A DNA stretch of 51,303 bases from an uncultured Lachnospiraceae bacterium (GCA_946631165.1 CAMOZZ010000003.1:1-51303); one strand, 5' to 3'; shown: positions 29,006-37,886, counted from the first letter of the stretch. The notes: generated from the sequence alone by a model not told the origin. Numbers and translations are program-made.

Positions 29006-30226
29006 TTACAGTTCTACTCCGTTCTGTCTGAGAAGTTCTCTGGCGGATTCCACGGAGTCAACGCCGGTCTTGTTCTTGACAGGCGCGAACTCTCTGCTTC
29101 TTTCGACTTCATAGCCGAGGCAGTCGTCCATCATATGGACCATGTCAAGGATCAGTGTCTCGAATTTATAGCCGTTGGGCGTCTCGGGGGAATGGGCGGT
29201 TCCGTCGGCTTCCACATAGGGAATCTTCTTCTCCGCCTCATGAAGCGGCATCCTCTTGTCCATGATCTCGTTGAGTTTGTCGATCCGGAAGAGATAATTC
29301 AGGATAACGCCGTAGTTGTAGAGATATTCGCCGGCTTCATTCTTTGCCATGGCCATGTCTTCGCCGAGCTCATAATACTCTACGATCGAAGGTTTTCCGT
29401 CCTCCAGGCAGAGAACGCCGACTCTTTCATGCGGGTCAGCTTTGCTGACGACCTTCGCGCCGGACACTTTTCCTTCTGTCAGCACGGCGCCGACAAAGCA
29501 GGGATCGCAGATGCGCTGCAGCACATTGTCCACGGCAAAGCAGTTGAGCCATTCCACGCCGTAGTCTTCCGCGATCGGAAGCATCCCGGCTTTTACAAAA
29601 GAGGAGTACCATCCGCCGTTGCCGTTCGGCGATGTCGCGAGCTTTCCGGCGGATTCCATCAGAAGATGTCCGTCAAAATCCACACAGGGAGCCATATCCT
29701 GCTTGAAGAAGTGCACCAGCTCCGCGGGATAGCCGAAGAAATGATGGTCTTTCAGGAAATTTACGGTCTCGTCATGATTCTTGTCGCTCGTCATGATGAA
29801 GAACGGGAATTCCCTGCCGGCTGCCTTTGCGGAATCCATCGCGTTCCGGAAAAGCTGTTCGAAGATGTACAGCTCGTGGGTAACGCCGATATCGAATACG
29901 CCTTTCGGTCCCTTGCAGCCGAGCCTGGTGCCCATGCCGCCTGCCAGCAGCATGGCGGCGACTTTGCCTTCCTGTATGGCCTTTACGCCGGCCTGTGTAT
30001 ATTCTTCCTCCCTCGCTTTGATCTGCGGGATGGTAAGCACGGAGATCGGAGAGATCTCACCTCTTCCTTCTTTGCTGTCCTTGTTCCTGATGATATCCAG
30101 AAGGCCCCAGTCCAGACCGTCCAGTTCCCTGATCAGATCTTCCTTCATTCCTTCAGGCAGCTTGTTCATAAAAGCGATCAGATGTTCCTGATCATATTTC
30201 TTCAGCATGGTAAAAACAGAATCCAT
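29006..30226 (-). CDS. UDPGP-type UTP--sugar-1-phosphate uridylyltransferase
   Basis: Cytoplasmic nucleotidyltransferase that makes a UDP-sugar from UTP and a sugar 1-phosphate. The 406 residues match the eukaryote-like UDPGP/AGX family found in Clostridia, with the nucleotide-binding LAGGMGTRLGCKGPKG (about 93-108) and a GFETL-like C-terminal part. The product may be UDP-N-acetylglucosamine or UDP-glucose; the sequence alone does not decide. GGAGGG precedes the ATG and a near-perfect promoter lies upstream. The next gene downstream is the polyprenyl-phosphate glycosyltransferase, 10 bp away, so its product is likely used in envelope glycosylation. Confidence 0.88.
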   Translation of the reverse strand: MDSVFTMLKKYDQEHLIAFMNKLPEGMKEDLIRELDGLDWGLLDIIRNKDSKEGRGEISPISVLTIPQIKAREEEYTQAGVKAIQEGKVAAMLLAGGMGTRLGCKGPKGVFDIGVTHELYIFEQLFRNAMDSAKAAGREFPFFIMTSDKNHDETVNFLKDHHFFGYPAELVHFFKQDMAPCVDFDGHLLMESAGKLATSPNGNGGWYSSFVKAGMLPIAEDYGVEWLNCFAVDNVLQRICDPCFVGAVLTEGKVSGAKVVSKADPHERVGVLCLEDGKPSIVEYYELGEDMAMAKNEAGEYLYNYGVILNYLFRIDKLNEIMDKRMPLHEAEKKIPYVEADGTAHSPETPNGYKFETLILDMVHMMDDCLGYEVERSREFAPVKNKTGVDSVESARELLRQNGVEL

Positions 30227-30275
30227 AGTTCCCTCCTCATCCGCAGCCGCAGGCGGCGCTTTTAATCCATTGTTT

Positions 30276-30304
30276 ATTGTAGCTATTTGCTATGCTTATG
30301 TCAA
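30276..30304 (-). promoter_or_regulatory. Strong promoter for the UDPGP-GT2 operon
   Basis: On the minus strand TTGACA (30299-30304), 17 bp and TACAAT (30276-30281) lie 50 bp before the start codon. It is back to back with the CoA-transferase promoter. Confidence 0.75.
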
Positions 30305-30387
30305 ATAAAGATGCATCATCCGGTGGTATTCTTCCGCCGCAGCCGGCCGGTTTCCCGGATATTTTCCCTGTTTTTGCCTGCATCTTC

Positions 30388-30417
30388 TTGACAATATACC
30401 ATTTCTCAAATTATGAT
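30388..30417 (+). promoter_or_regulatory. Promoter of the CoA-transferase gene
   Basis: TTGACA (30388-30393), an 18-bp spacer and TATGAT (30412-30417) lie 33 bp before the ATG at 30451. GAGGT precedes the start codon. Confidence 0.7.
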
Positions 30418-30450
30418 TAGATAGTTATTCTTTATTTCGAGGTACTGACC

Positions 30451-31962
30451 ATGTACGAAATCATGAGTTCCGATGAAGCCATCCGCCTGATCCGCGACAG
30501 CGACGTTATCTGCGTCAATTCTTTTGTCGGCATAGAGAATCCGGTAGAGCTTCACGAAGCCATTTACAGAAGATATCAGAAAATGCAGTCGCCCAGGCAT
30601 CTGACCATCGTGTCCAGCGCCGGCTTCGGCGTATGGGACGAGAACCGCGGCGCGGAAGGCTATATCCGCGACGGCGCGGTGGACAGGCTGATCTGCGGGC
30701 ATTTCGGCGCAATGCCGAGCACCAAAAAGCTGGTGCTGGAAGATTATTTTGAAGCATACAATCTTCCGCTCGGCTGCATTTCGCATGCCATCAGGGCGCA
30801 GGCATCCGGGCTTCCCGGGGCGCTCTCAAAAGTCGGCCTGGATATCTACGTTGACCCCCGCAAGGAAGGCCCGGGCATCAACCGTCTCTCAACAGACGAT
30901 CAGTATGTCAAATATGTCGAGGTCGACGGGGAAGAATTCCTGTACTACAAACTGCCGAAGCTGACTGTGGCGCTGATCAAGGGAACCGCAGCCGACCGGA
31001 AAGGAAACGTTTCCTTTGATGATATGTTCATGTCCGGGGATGCGCTCTCGATCTGTCAGGCGGTGAAGGCGAACCGCGGAAAAGTCATCGTGCAGGTAGA
31101 CCGTCTGGTCAATACCCCTTCCAGGCCTAGAAACGCCATCATTCCCGGCTGCCTGGTCGACGCGATCGTCGTGGCGGAGCCGGAGAAGCGCAATGAAGCC
31201 TATACAGCCCTTACCGGCAGCTTCGAGATCCCTTATGAAGAGTGGAACAAATGGAATGAAAAGATCGATTCCGTTTCCGTCAGCCATATGCGCAATGATA
31301 CGGCGGGCAATATCATCGGCAGAAGAGCGGCAGCCGTGCTTCGTGTGGATGATATCGTGAATATCGGGATCGGACTTCCGGAGATGGTCTCCCGCCACGC
31401 CCGGAAGAACGGCATGCTTGATAATATCACACTGACCGTTGAATCCGGCGGAATCGGCGGCTTCCCGGTATCCGGCGAAGCGTTCGGCGCCATGATCGGC
31501 GCAGCTTCCGTCTATGATATGGCGAACCAGTTCGATCTGTATAATAACGGCGGACTGGACGTGTGCTTTATGGGCGCGCTGGAAGTGGACGGCGAAGGCA
31601 ATGTAAACGTTCACCGAACGGACGGCGCGTATGCCGGCATCGGCGGTTTTGCCAATATCACCGCCAAAACGCCGACTGTCGTTTTCTGCATGACATTCAA
31701 CGCCAAAGGCCTGGAAGTATCCCAGAAAAAGGGCGTTGTAACGATCGAGAAGGAAGGATCCGTCCCGAAATTCGTCAAAAACGTCCGTTCCTTAAGCTTT
31801 TCCGCAAAGCGGGCCATAAAGAACGGACAGAAAGTACTGTATGTTACGGAACGGTGTGTGTTCCGGCTGACGCCGAAGGGACTGAAGCTGATCGAAGTCT
31901 ATCCCGGCATCGATGTGAAAAAGGATATTCTGGAGCAGCTTCCGTTTGAAGTGGAACTGTAA
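30451..31962 (+). CDS. Family I acyl-CoA:acetate/3-oxoacid CoA-transferase (fused alpha-beta)
   Basis: Moves CoA between short-chain acids, as in propionate or butyrate fermentation or 3-ketoacid use. The 503 residues carry both halves of the family in one chain. The first half contains NSFVGIENPVELHEAI; the second contains GIGLPEMVSRHA and the catalytic glutamate in TVESGGIGGFP (E331). The length and fusion match propionate CoA-transferase (Pct/YdiF-like) proteins. It is a plus-strand single-gene unit with its own promoter and terminator, placed between the envelope and cobalamin clusters. The acid specificity is open. Confidence 0.92.
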   Translation: MYEIMSSDEAIRLIRDSDVICVNSFVGIENPVELHEAIYRRYQKMQSPRHLTIVSSAGFGVWDENRGAEGYIRDGAVDRLICGHFGAMPSTKKLVLEDYFEAYNLPLGCISHAIRAQASGLPGALSKVGLDIYVDPRKEGPGINRLSTDDQYVKYVEVDGEEFLYYKLPKLTVALIKGTAADRKGNVSFDDMFMSGDALSICQAVKANRGKVIVQVDRLVNTPSRPRNAIIPGCLVDAIVVAEPEKRNEAYTALTGSFEIPYEEWNKWNEKIDSVSVSHMRNDTAGNIIGRRAAAVLRVDDIVNIGIGLPEMVSRHARKNGMLDNITLTVESGGIGGFPVSGEAFGAMIGAASVYDMANQFDLYNNGGLDVCFMGALEVDGEGNVNVHRTDGAYAGIGGFANITAKTPTVVFCMTFNAKGLEVSQKKGVVTIEKEGSVPKFVKNVRSLSFSAKRAIKNGQKVLYVTERCVFRLTPKGLKLIEVYPGIDVKKDILEQLPFEVEL

Positions 31963-31970
31963 AAAGAAGA

Positions 31971-32012
31971 GAAGGAGAAAGGGGGACTGTCCTCTTTCTC
32001 CTTCTTCTTTTT
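31971..32012 (+). terminator. Intrinsic terminator of the CoA-transferase gene
   Basis: GAAGGAGAAAG (31971-31981) pairs with CTTTCTCCTTC (31994-32004), followed by TTCTTTTT. It begins 9 bp after the stop codon and lies 50 bp before the end of the convergent cbiC gene. Confidence 0.85.
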
Positions 32013-32064
32013 GTCAAGCCCCTCAGCTGATTAAGAAGGGGATGGGGGATGATCCCCTGTCTCC

Positions 32065-32700
32065 TTACTCCTCCCGCATCTGGTACAGGACTGCGTTTAC
32101 GATGGCGGCGGCAACATTGCTGCCGCCTTTTCGTCCCGCATTGATGATGTGCGGGATATTTGCCGCCATGATCAGTTCCTTGGCGGCCTCCACATTTACA
32201 AAGCCGACCGGTACGCCGATCACGAACGCCGGCGTATAAATGCCCGCCGCGCAGTACTCATGCAGCGTGATCAGCGCCGTCGGCGCATTTCCGATGACAA
32301 AGATGACCGGGGCTTCCAGACGCATCGCTTTTTCCATGCTGACGGATGCTCTGGTTATTTTTCTTTCAGACGCTTCCTTTGCGACATCTTCCTCCGCCAT
32401 GAAGCAGAAGAGCTTCCCGCCGTACTTCGCGAATTCCTTTTTGCTGATACCGGAGAGCGCCATGTTCGTATCCGTGACGATGGAGGCGCCGGAGCGGATC
32501 AGTTCTTTCAGTTTTCGAACCGCGCCATCCGAAAAACGCATTGTTTCCGCGTAATCAAAATCTGCCGTGGTATGAATGCAGCGCTTGATGACGGAGGCGG
32601 TATCGCCTGTAAGAACTGTCCCGTGCGCTGCAAGCTCCGCGGTCAGGATCTCAAAGCTTCTTTTTTCTATTTCTGAGGGTCTGATATATTCTATGTCCAT
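32065..32700 (-). CDS. cbiC: Cobalt-precorrin-8 methylmutase
   Basis: Moves the C-11 methyl group to C-12 to give cobyrinate in corrin-ring synthesis. I set the start at the ATG at 32700 (211 residues, the family's usual length), supported by AAGGA upstream; an upstream in-frame ATG at 32805 would add a non-conserved 35 residues. The catalytic histidine is in IKRCIHTTADFDYAE (H43), and the C-terminal RKGGSNVAAAIVNAVL motif is present. It is the only ring-modification gene of the window, separated from cbiB by an AT-rich 0.47-kb gap, so it may have its own regulation. Confidence 0.93.
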   Translation of the reverse strand: MDIEYIRPSEIEKRSFEILTAELAAHGTVLTGDTASVIKRCIHTTADFDYAETMRFSDGAVRKLKELIRSGASIVTDTNMALSGISKKEFAKYGGKLFCFMAEEDVAKEASERKITRASVSMEKAMRLEAPVIFVIGNAPTALITLHEYCAAGIYTPAFVIGVPVGFVNVEAAKELIMAANIPHIINAGRKGGSNVAAAIVNAVLYQMREE

Positions 32701-33171
32701 CTTCGGATTCCTTCGTGTATTTTTCGGCTGTTGTCGGTTTTTGACATGGAGCCGGAGGATTGTTTCCTGGTTTCCAGGGCCATAATCAGCAGCAGGAAAC
32801 AACAAAACGTGCGTTTATCCTTTATTTTCAGTTAAAAGGTACCCTATTCCATGCTCATTTTCTCAGGAAAAAGTACCCTATTAATAAATCACAGATTATT
32901 TCGCACATATTCATATAGATCTTAAAATTGTGAAATAAATATACTATATCATTAGGGTATCATTTCTTATAATTTAAGCGTATTTCGCACAGAAACCAAA
33001 ATAAGAGATAGATCCATCAGATGACCGGGCCGAATACTCATTTTTGTGTACAAGGCAAGTCTTTTCATCACATGACCGGGGCATAATTCATTTTTGCATA
33101 CAGAGCAAGTCTCAATGAACAAATACAGAATTGCTGCCTCCGATTCATCCTGTTCTCCCTGCAGCATGCAA
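32701..33171. other. AT-rich intergenic region with several repeated motifs
   Basis: No supported gene. The stretch 32,830-33,000 is far richer in A+T than its surroundings. It holds (a) a TACCCTATT motif at 32,837-32,848 and 32,872-32,882 and its inverse ATTAGGGTATC at 32,951-32,961; (b) ATTTCGCACA at 32,898-32,907 and 32,982-32,991 and the inverse-like ATTGTGAAAT at 32,927-32,936; and (c) a 42-bp direct repeat with period 51 at 33,021 and 33,072 beginning ATGACCGGG and containing CATTTTTG. A 66-residue open frame here (32,967-33,167, minus) simply translates repeat (c), so I do not call it a gene. The cbiC promoter should be in this region. Confidence 0.7.
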
Positions 33172-34167
33172 TCACGTCAGCAGAATAACAATAATCCACA
33201 GGGTCGTGATAACAGCCATCAGAACCGCTTCCGCCGCGAACATCAGCCGGTTCGCAAGGCGGATATCCTCCGGTTCAATGTCTCTTTCCGCATCTCCGAT
33301 ATACGGCTTTTCGACCAGAATGCCTTTGTAAACGGAAGGACCGCCGAGCCGTACGCCCAGCGCTCCCGCACACGCGCTCTCCGTCTGTGCGGAATTCGGA
33401 CTTTTATGTTTCCTTCTGTCACGTTTCCAGATCCTGTACGCATTTCCCGCATCGAACTGCCGGAACAGTTTCCCCGGAAATGCGGCTGCGGCAACCAGCA
33501 GAAGCGCGCTCAACCGGGACGGAATCAAATTCGCGGCATCATCCAGCTTCGCCGCTGCTTTTCCAAAATATTCATAACGGTCATTCCTGTAACCCAGCAT
33601 GGAATCCATGGTATTGACGGCCTTGTACAGCAATCCGAGAAGCGGCCCGCCGATCGTAGTACAGAGCAGCGGTGCGATAACGCCGTCGGAAGCATTTTCC
33701 GCGACCGTTTCCACGGCTGCGCGCGTGACTGCTGCCTGATCCAGATTCTGTGTGTCCCGTCCGACGATCATCGAAAGATCATTCCGCGCTTTTATGAGAT
33801 CACCATCCGCAAGATCGTCGTGCACCTTCATGCTCTCATCCCGCAGACTGCGTGCTGCCAGGATATAGCACGTCAGGACAGCTTCCGCTGCCGCTCCCAT
33901 ATATGGCGTGATCCGATAAGATACAGCGATGGCTGCAAATGCGAGGATTCCGGTCACCGCCAGTACGATCAGGCAGACCAGCAGTCCCCGCCGGAATTCC
34001 TTTGCTGGATCACGAGCTTCCGGAAACAGCCTTTTCTCAAGCACCCCGATCAGGCTTCCGATCCACGCGACCGGGTGCGGGATGCCGTGCGGGTCTCCGA
34101 TCAGCAGATCCAGTATATAACCGCCCATAAGCGCGGCAAGATGTAAAATCAGATACTCTTTCAGCAT
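33172..34167 (-). CDS. cbiB: Adenosylcobinamide-phosphate synthase CbiB (CobD)
   Basis: Membrane enzyme that attaches (R)-1-amino-2-propanol phosphate to adenosylcobyrate. From the ATG at 34167 it has 331 residues, near the usual length. The start region reads MLKEYLILHLAALMGGYILD, followed by LLIGDPHGIPHPVAWIG, a family hallmark. Four to five hydrophobic segments are visible, and ENASDGVIAPL lies near the middle. I prefer this start because an earlier ATG (34257) would overlap cobQ by 53 bp with a hydrophilic, unconserved extension; the ribosome binding site is weak in either case. It follows cobQ by 37 bp. Confidence 0.92.
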   Translation of the reverse strand: MLKEYLILHLAALMGGYILDLLIGDPHGIPHPVAWIGSLIGVLEKRLFPEARDPAKEFRRGLLVCLIVLAVTGILAFAAIAVSYRITPYMGAAAEAVLTCYILAARSLRDESMKVHDDLADGDLIKARNDLSMIVGRDTQNLDQAAVTRAAVETVAENASDGVIAPLLCTTIGGPLLGLLYKAVNTMDSMLGYRNDRYEYFGKAAAKLDDAANLIPSRLSALLLVAAAAFPGKLFRQFDAGNAYRIWKRDRRKHKSPNSAQTESACAGALGVRLGGPSVYKGILVEKPYIGDAERDIEPEDIRLANRLMFAAEAVLMAVITTLWIIVILLT

Positions 34168-34204
34168 GTTTCCCGCTTTCCGGCGATGACTGCCTTCTGG
34201 CTGC

Positions 34205-36409
34205 TCATTGCCGGCCTGTTCTTCCTTCCAGGCCCATGATCCTGTAGATCGCCGCAATATCCAGGTTCTTTCTCATCATATCCGCAAGATCACGGAGCTG
34301 CTGCTCGCGGAATTCCCTGTATGTCTGTTTCTTCCCGGACGCCGCCTGTCTTTCTGCGCCTTTTCTCCGGCAAATGAATTCCAGGAAGGCATCCCTGAAA
34401 TCTTCCTCATCAAAGATCCCGTGGATGTAGGTCCCGATCACGGTCCCGTCCGCAGCGCTGCTCATACTTCCGTTTCTTTCCGGGATTATTTCACCAGCTG
34501 CTGATCCCGCGTTCCCTGCTGGCTGCGGACCTGCCGGCTCCTGCAGATCTTCTTCGTCCCTTCCCATATGGACTTCATACCCGGTTATCTTCTTTCCGTC
34601 GATCGCAGGGATCCCGAAAGAAGAAACCGTTTCTGTCTGGCGCATGATCTTTTCCGCTGCAAAAACGGTCGACATATCCAGATAACCCAGGCCATCCGTT
34701 TCTCCCGCCGTTTCAGCGCCGTCCGGATCCCTGATCACTGTTCCCAGCATCTGATAACCGCCGCAGATGCCGGCCAGAAAAGCGCCTTGTTCATGTGCCC
34801 GGCGGATCATGGTCTCCAGTCCGCTCTGCCGGAGCCACAGGAGGTCGGCGATTGTGCTTTTTGTGCCGGGGAGAATGATGACGTCCGGCGTTCCGAACTC
34901 TTCTTTTGTTCTTACGTACCGTAATGTCACGTCCGGTTCAAGACGCAGCGCCTCCAGATCCGTGAAATTGGAGATCTTCGGCAGCCGGATCACGGCAATA
35001 TCGATCCTGCCGCGTTCTGCGTTTTCCGGATCGGTACCTTCCGCTGCAGTTCCGTGACTGCCGGCCTCCGCCTGTTCTCCGTGGCAGCCTGCTTCCGTCC
35101 GTTTTCCAGGTTTGCCTGTTTCTGCCTGTTCTTTCTGGCTGCTTATTTTCGTCTGTTCTTTCTGGCTGCGCTCCCACTCCTCCATCGCCAGGGAATCTTC
35201 CGGTTCAAGTCTGACATCGGTGTACGGCAGCACGCCCAGCACCTTCTTCCCGGTCTTTTCTTCCAGCATTCCAATGCCCGGTTCCAGAATGGAGATATCC
35301 CCGCGGAATTTGTTGATGATCATTCCGGCGATCAGATCCTGCTCCTCCGGTTCCAGAAGCTTCAGCGTACCGTAGAGCTGCGCAAATACACCGCCGGGAT
35401 CAATATTTCCGACAAGTATGACGGGCGCATTCACCATGGCCGCCATCGGCATGTTCACGATATCATTTTCTTTCAGGTTGATCTCAGCCGGACTGCCGGC
35501 GCCTTCCAGAACGATGATGTCATTTTCCGATGCAAGCGAGTCATAGGCTTCTTTGACATACGGCAGGAATTCATTTTTATGCCGGTAATATTCCTTCGCG
35601 TTCATATCGGCGACAGGATGGCCGCCAACAATGATCTGCGAACCTTTATCGGTGGTCGGTTTCAGCAGGATCGGATTCATCCTGGCATCCGGTTCTTTCC
35701 GGCACGCTTCCGCCTGGACGACCTGGGAGCGGCCCATTTCTTCACCCTTTTTTGTAATGAAAGAATTGAGCGCCATATTCTGGGCTTTGAACGGAGCGAC
35801 GCTGTATCCGTCATCAGCGAAAATGCGGCACAGGCCGGCAGCGATGAAGCTCTTCCCGGCATTGGACATCGTGCCGACGACCATGACCGGGCGGGCCTTG
35901 TCAGCCAGTGCTTTGTTTCCGGTTTTTCCACACTTATTTGTCAATACTGACGAATTTTCCACCGGAACCGGCTGCTTTTTTACAACTGTCTGTGAATTTC
36001 TGTCTGAAAATGCCTTGTTACTTTCATCTTTCACGGATTGACAAAAATGTTCTTCCGCCCGGGGATGGCTCTTTATTACATCTGCTCTTCCGCAGATCAT
36101 TCTGATCACTGTGTCCGCCTCTCTCGCAAAAAGACAGTTCACCCGCCCGGAAACTTCTCTCCAACGGCGCAGGAAAGCATCTGCGGGCACAAGCCCGCAG
36201 CCGGTCTCGCAGGTCCAGATAATCAGATCTTTGCCAGACTTTTTGGAACTGCAAAGCAGCGTTTCCGCTTCCTGCAGCGGATCCGCTCCTTTTTCCAGCT
36301 GTTCCCTTACGGTCATATGATAATTACCCAGAACCTCTGCCCCGGGATAATGTTCTTTCGTATATTCCGCTTGTCCGGCGCCTTCTCCGCCTGTGATGAA
36401 GATCAACAT
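34205..36409 (-). CDS. cobQ: Cobyric acid synthase with an N-terminal CobU-like domain
   Basis: Glutamine-dependent amidation of four side chains of adenosylcobyrinic diamide. Of 734 residues, the CobQ part starts near 173 with VVGTMSNAGKSFIAAGLC, followed by PFKAQNMALNSF; the glutamine amidotransferase cysteine is in LAGICGGYQMLG (C549) and its histidine in GTYIHGIF. Residues 1-107 are not part of ordinary CobQ: they resemble CobU, with a degraded P-loop GGEGAGQAEY (Lys and Ser lost) but a well-kept CETGCGLVPADAFLRRWREVSGRVN segment. A linker (108-172) and a Gln/Glu/Gly-rich insertion (about 412-466) add further length. A separate cobU with an intact P-loop is 1.7 kb upstream. Whether the extra domain binds substrate or partner is unknown. 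Confidence 0.93.
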   Translation of the reverse strand: MLIFITGGEGAGQAEYTKEHYPGAEVLGNYHMTVREQLEKGADPLQEAETLLCSSKKSGKDLIIWTCETGCGLVPADAFLRRWREVSGRVNCLFAREADTVIRMICGRADVIKSHPRAEEHFCQSVKDESNKAFSDRNSQTVVKKQPVPVENSSVLTNKCGKTGNKALADKARPVMVVGTMSNAGKSFIAAGLCRIFADDGYSVAPFKAQNMALNSFITKKGEEMGRSQVVQAEACRKEPDARMNPILLKPTTDKGSQIIVGGHPVADMNAKEYYRHKNEFLPYVKEAYDSLASENDIIVLEGAGSPAEINLKENDIVNMPMAAMVNAPVILVGNIDPGGVFAQLYGTLKLLEPEEQDLIAGMIINKFRGDISILEPGIGMLEEKTGKKVLGVLPYTDVRLEPEDSLAMEEWERSQKEQTKISSQKEQAETGKPGKRTEAGCHGEQAEAGSHGTAAEGTDPENAERGRIDIAVIRLPKISNFTDLEALRLEPDVTLRYVRTKEEFGTPDVIILPGTKSTIADLLWLRQSGLETMIRRAHEQGAFLAGICGGYQMLGTVIRDPDGAETAGETDGLGYLDMSTVFAAEKIMRQTETVSSFGIPAIDGKKITGYEVHMGRDEEDLQEPAGPQPAGNAGSAAGEIIPERNGSMSSAADGTVIGTYIHGIFDEEDFRDAFLEFICRRKGAERQAASGKKQTYREFREQQLRDLADMMRKNLDIAAIYRIMGLEGRTGRQ

Positions 36410-36454
36410 TCTGTCCTCTCGATCTGTTTACGTATACAGAATCTGCTTTATCGC

Positions 36455-36988
36455 CTTGCGTACGTAGTTTTCCTCTGCTCCGCACTGGTTCCAGCCTACT
36501 ACTTACGGAAGCAACTCTTGCTTCTCTTCTTTGCAGCCGTATATTTCCTCGCTCCGCGCCGGTTCCAGCCTGCTTCTTACGGCCGCTTCTCTTGCTTCTC
36601 TTCTTTGCAGCCGTATATTTCCTCGCTCCGCGCCGGTTTCAGCCTGCTTCTTACGGCCGCATTCCTTGCTTCTCTTCTTTGCAGCCGTATTTTTTCTCTG
36701 CTCCGAAGTTGTTTCAGCCTGCTTCTTACGGCCGCATTCCTTGCTTCTCTTCTTTGCAGCCGTATATTTCCTTGCTCCGCGCCGGTTCCAGCCTGCTTCT
36801 TACGGCCGCATTCCTTGCTTCTCTTCTTTGCAGCCGTATATTTTCTTACTCCGCACCTGTTCCAGCCTGCTTTTTACGGCCGCATTCCTTGCTTCTCTCC
36901 TTTGCAGCCGTAAATTTCCTTGCTCCGCGCCTATTTCAGCCTGCTTCTTACGGCCGCATCTCTTGCTTCTCTTTTTTGCAGCCGTAAT
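36455..36988. repeat. Array of 74-bp tandem repeats between cobS and cobQ
   Basis: Units begin with CTTGCTTCTC at 36517, 36591, 36665, 36740, 36814, 36888 and 36962; period 74 bp (one unit 75), the first at 36455 being short and divergent and the last cut at the cobS stop codon. Each unit contains TTTGCAGCCGTA, a GCTCCGCGCC-type block, CAGCCTGCTTCTTACGGCC and a variable tip. On the minus (transcribed) strand each full unit contains AAGGA directly followed by the tiny frame ATG CGG CCG TAA in most units. 74 is not a multiple of three, so no single protein is encoded. The units are contiguous, without CRISPR-like spacers. Confidence 0.9.
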
Positions 36989-37825
36989 TTACAACTGCAT
37001 AAGCGTACTTACTGCTGCCGCTGCCAGCAGCACAAGCTCACATACCTGCAGGAACCAGCCGGCGGGATCGCCGCTGACACCGCCGAACTTATCCATCGTC
37101 ATCCGGTAATAGTAAACAAATACCAGCGCAGCAGCAGCCGGCATCAGCACCGCTTCATACCGGTGCAGCAGGATGCCCATGACAATATACAGGATCACAG
37201 CCAGGACCAGCTCTGCCTTCAGCACACCGGCAGCTCTCCGACCAGAGGCATCCGCCGTACTTTTTACCATTCCATTTTCCTTCGCCTTAGGAAAACAAAC
37301 GACTGACAGCCCGCTGAAAATGCGGCAAATCACAAAACCCGGCACTATAAGAAATACCGGTGTACAGGCAGAAAGAAGCGTCCCGCCGCCCTCAGCGAAT
37401 CTGCCTGCCATCGACGCGGCAAGCTGTACAGCCAGCCCGAAATAAAGGATCAGATAGATCGCGCCGTAAATGACGGCAAATGCGCCGATGTGCGGATCGT
37501 CCAGAATCTTCAGCCGCTCTTCCCTTGGTTTCCAGGAATGGACCGCATCCGAAGTGTCCAGAAAACCGTCCATATGGATGCCGCCCGTCAACAGCAGCGG
37601 CAGTACAGTCAGCGCAGCGCCGGCAAGCACCGGATGCAGCCCCGTGCAGACCATCAGGACAGCCGCTGCGCACCAGAGAATTCCGACCATGACGCCGACC
37701 AGCGGAAAGCAGCAGATCTGCCATCGCAGGTTCTCATCATTCCAATCCGCTTCCGGCACCGGTATTCTGGAAAAGGTCGCGAAGGCCGCCCATATGCAGT
37801 TCAGTATTCCTGCTTTTTTCTTCAT
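36989..37825 (-). CDS. cobS: Adenosylcobinamide-GDP ribazoletransferase
   Basis: Integral membrane enzyme that joins alpha-ribazole (phosphate) to AdoCbi-GDP, the last stage of cobalamin assembly. From ATG 37825 it has 278 residues and opens with WAAFATFSRIPVP, matching the family's N-terminus. The conserved metal-binding GGIHMDGFLDTSDA is at about 100, and about six membrane segments are visible. An in-frame start at 37885 or a GTG near 37860 with AAAGGAG upstream would add 11-20 residues and cannot be excluded. The stop codon lies in the last repeat of the 74-bp array. It follows cobU after a 0.24-kb gap that contains a repeat element. Confidence 0.9.
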   Translation of the reverse strand: MKKKAGILNCIWAAFATFSRIPVPEADWNDENLRWQICCFPLVGVMVGILWCAAAVLMVCTGLHPVLAGAALTVLPLLLTGGIHMDGFLDTSDAVHSWKPREERLKILDDPHIGAFAVIYGAIYLILYFGLAVQLAASMAGRFAEGGGTLLSACTPVFLIVPGFVICRIFSGLSVVCFPKAKENGMVKSTADASGRRAAGVLKAELVLAVILYIVMGILLHRYEAVLMPAAAALVFVYYYRMTMDKFGGVSGDPAGWFLQVCELVLLAAAAVSTLMQL

Positions 37826-37886
37826 TGAAATCAGTATCCTGTATTCATGCTGTGTAAACACAGAAGAACTCTCTCCTTTTTCCATA

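Noticed and set aside
32967-33167. 66-codon minus-strand open frame with two similar peptide segments.
   Set aside because: It translates the 51-bp-period DNA repeat; no ribosome site and no recognisable domain.
36455-36991. CRISPR array.
   Set aside because: Units are contiguous 74-bp copies without unique spacers, and no cas genes are present.
36038-37109. Plus-strand open frames through the 74-bp array, rich in Leu, Ser and Phe and looking like a repeat membrane protein.
   Set aside because: The period is not a multiple of three, so the same peptide appears in all frames; several frames are open only because the unit lacks stop codons, and there is no start signal.
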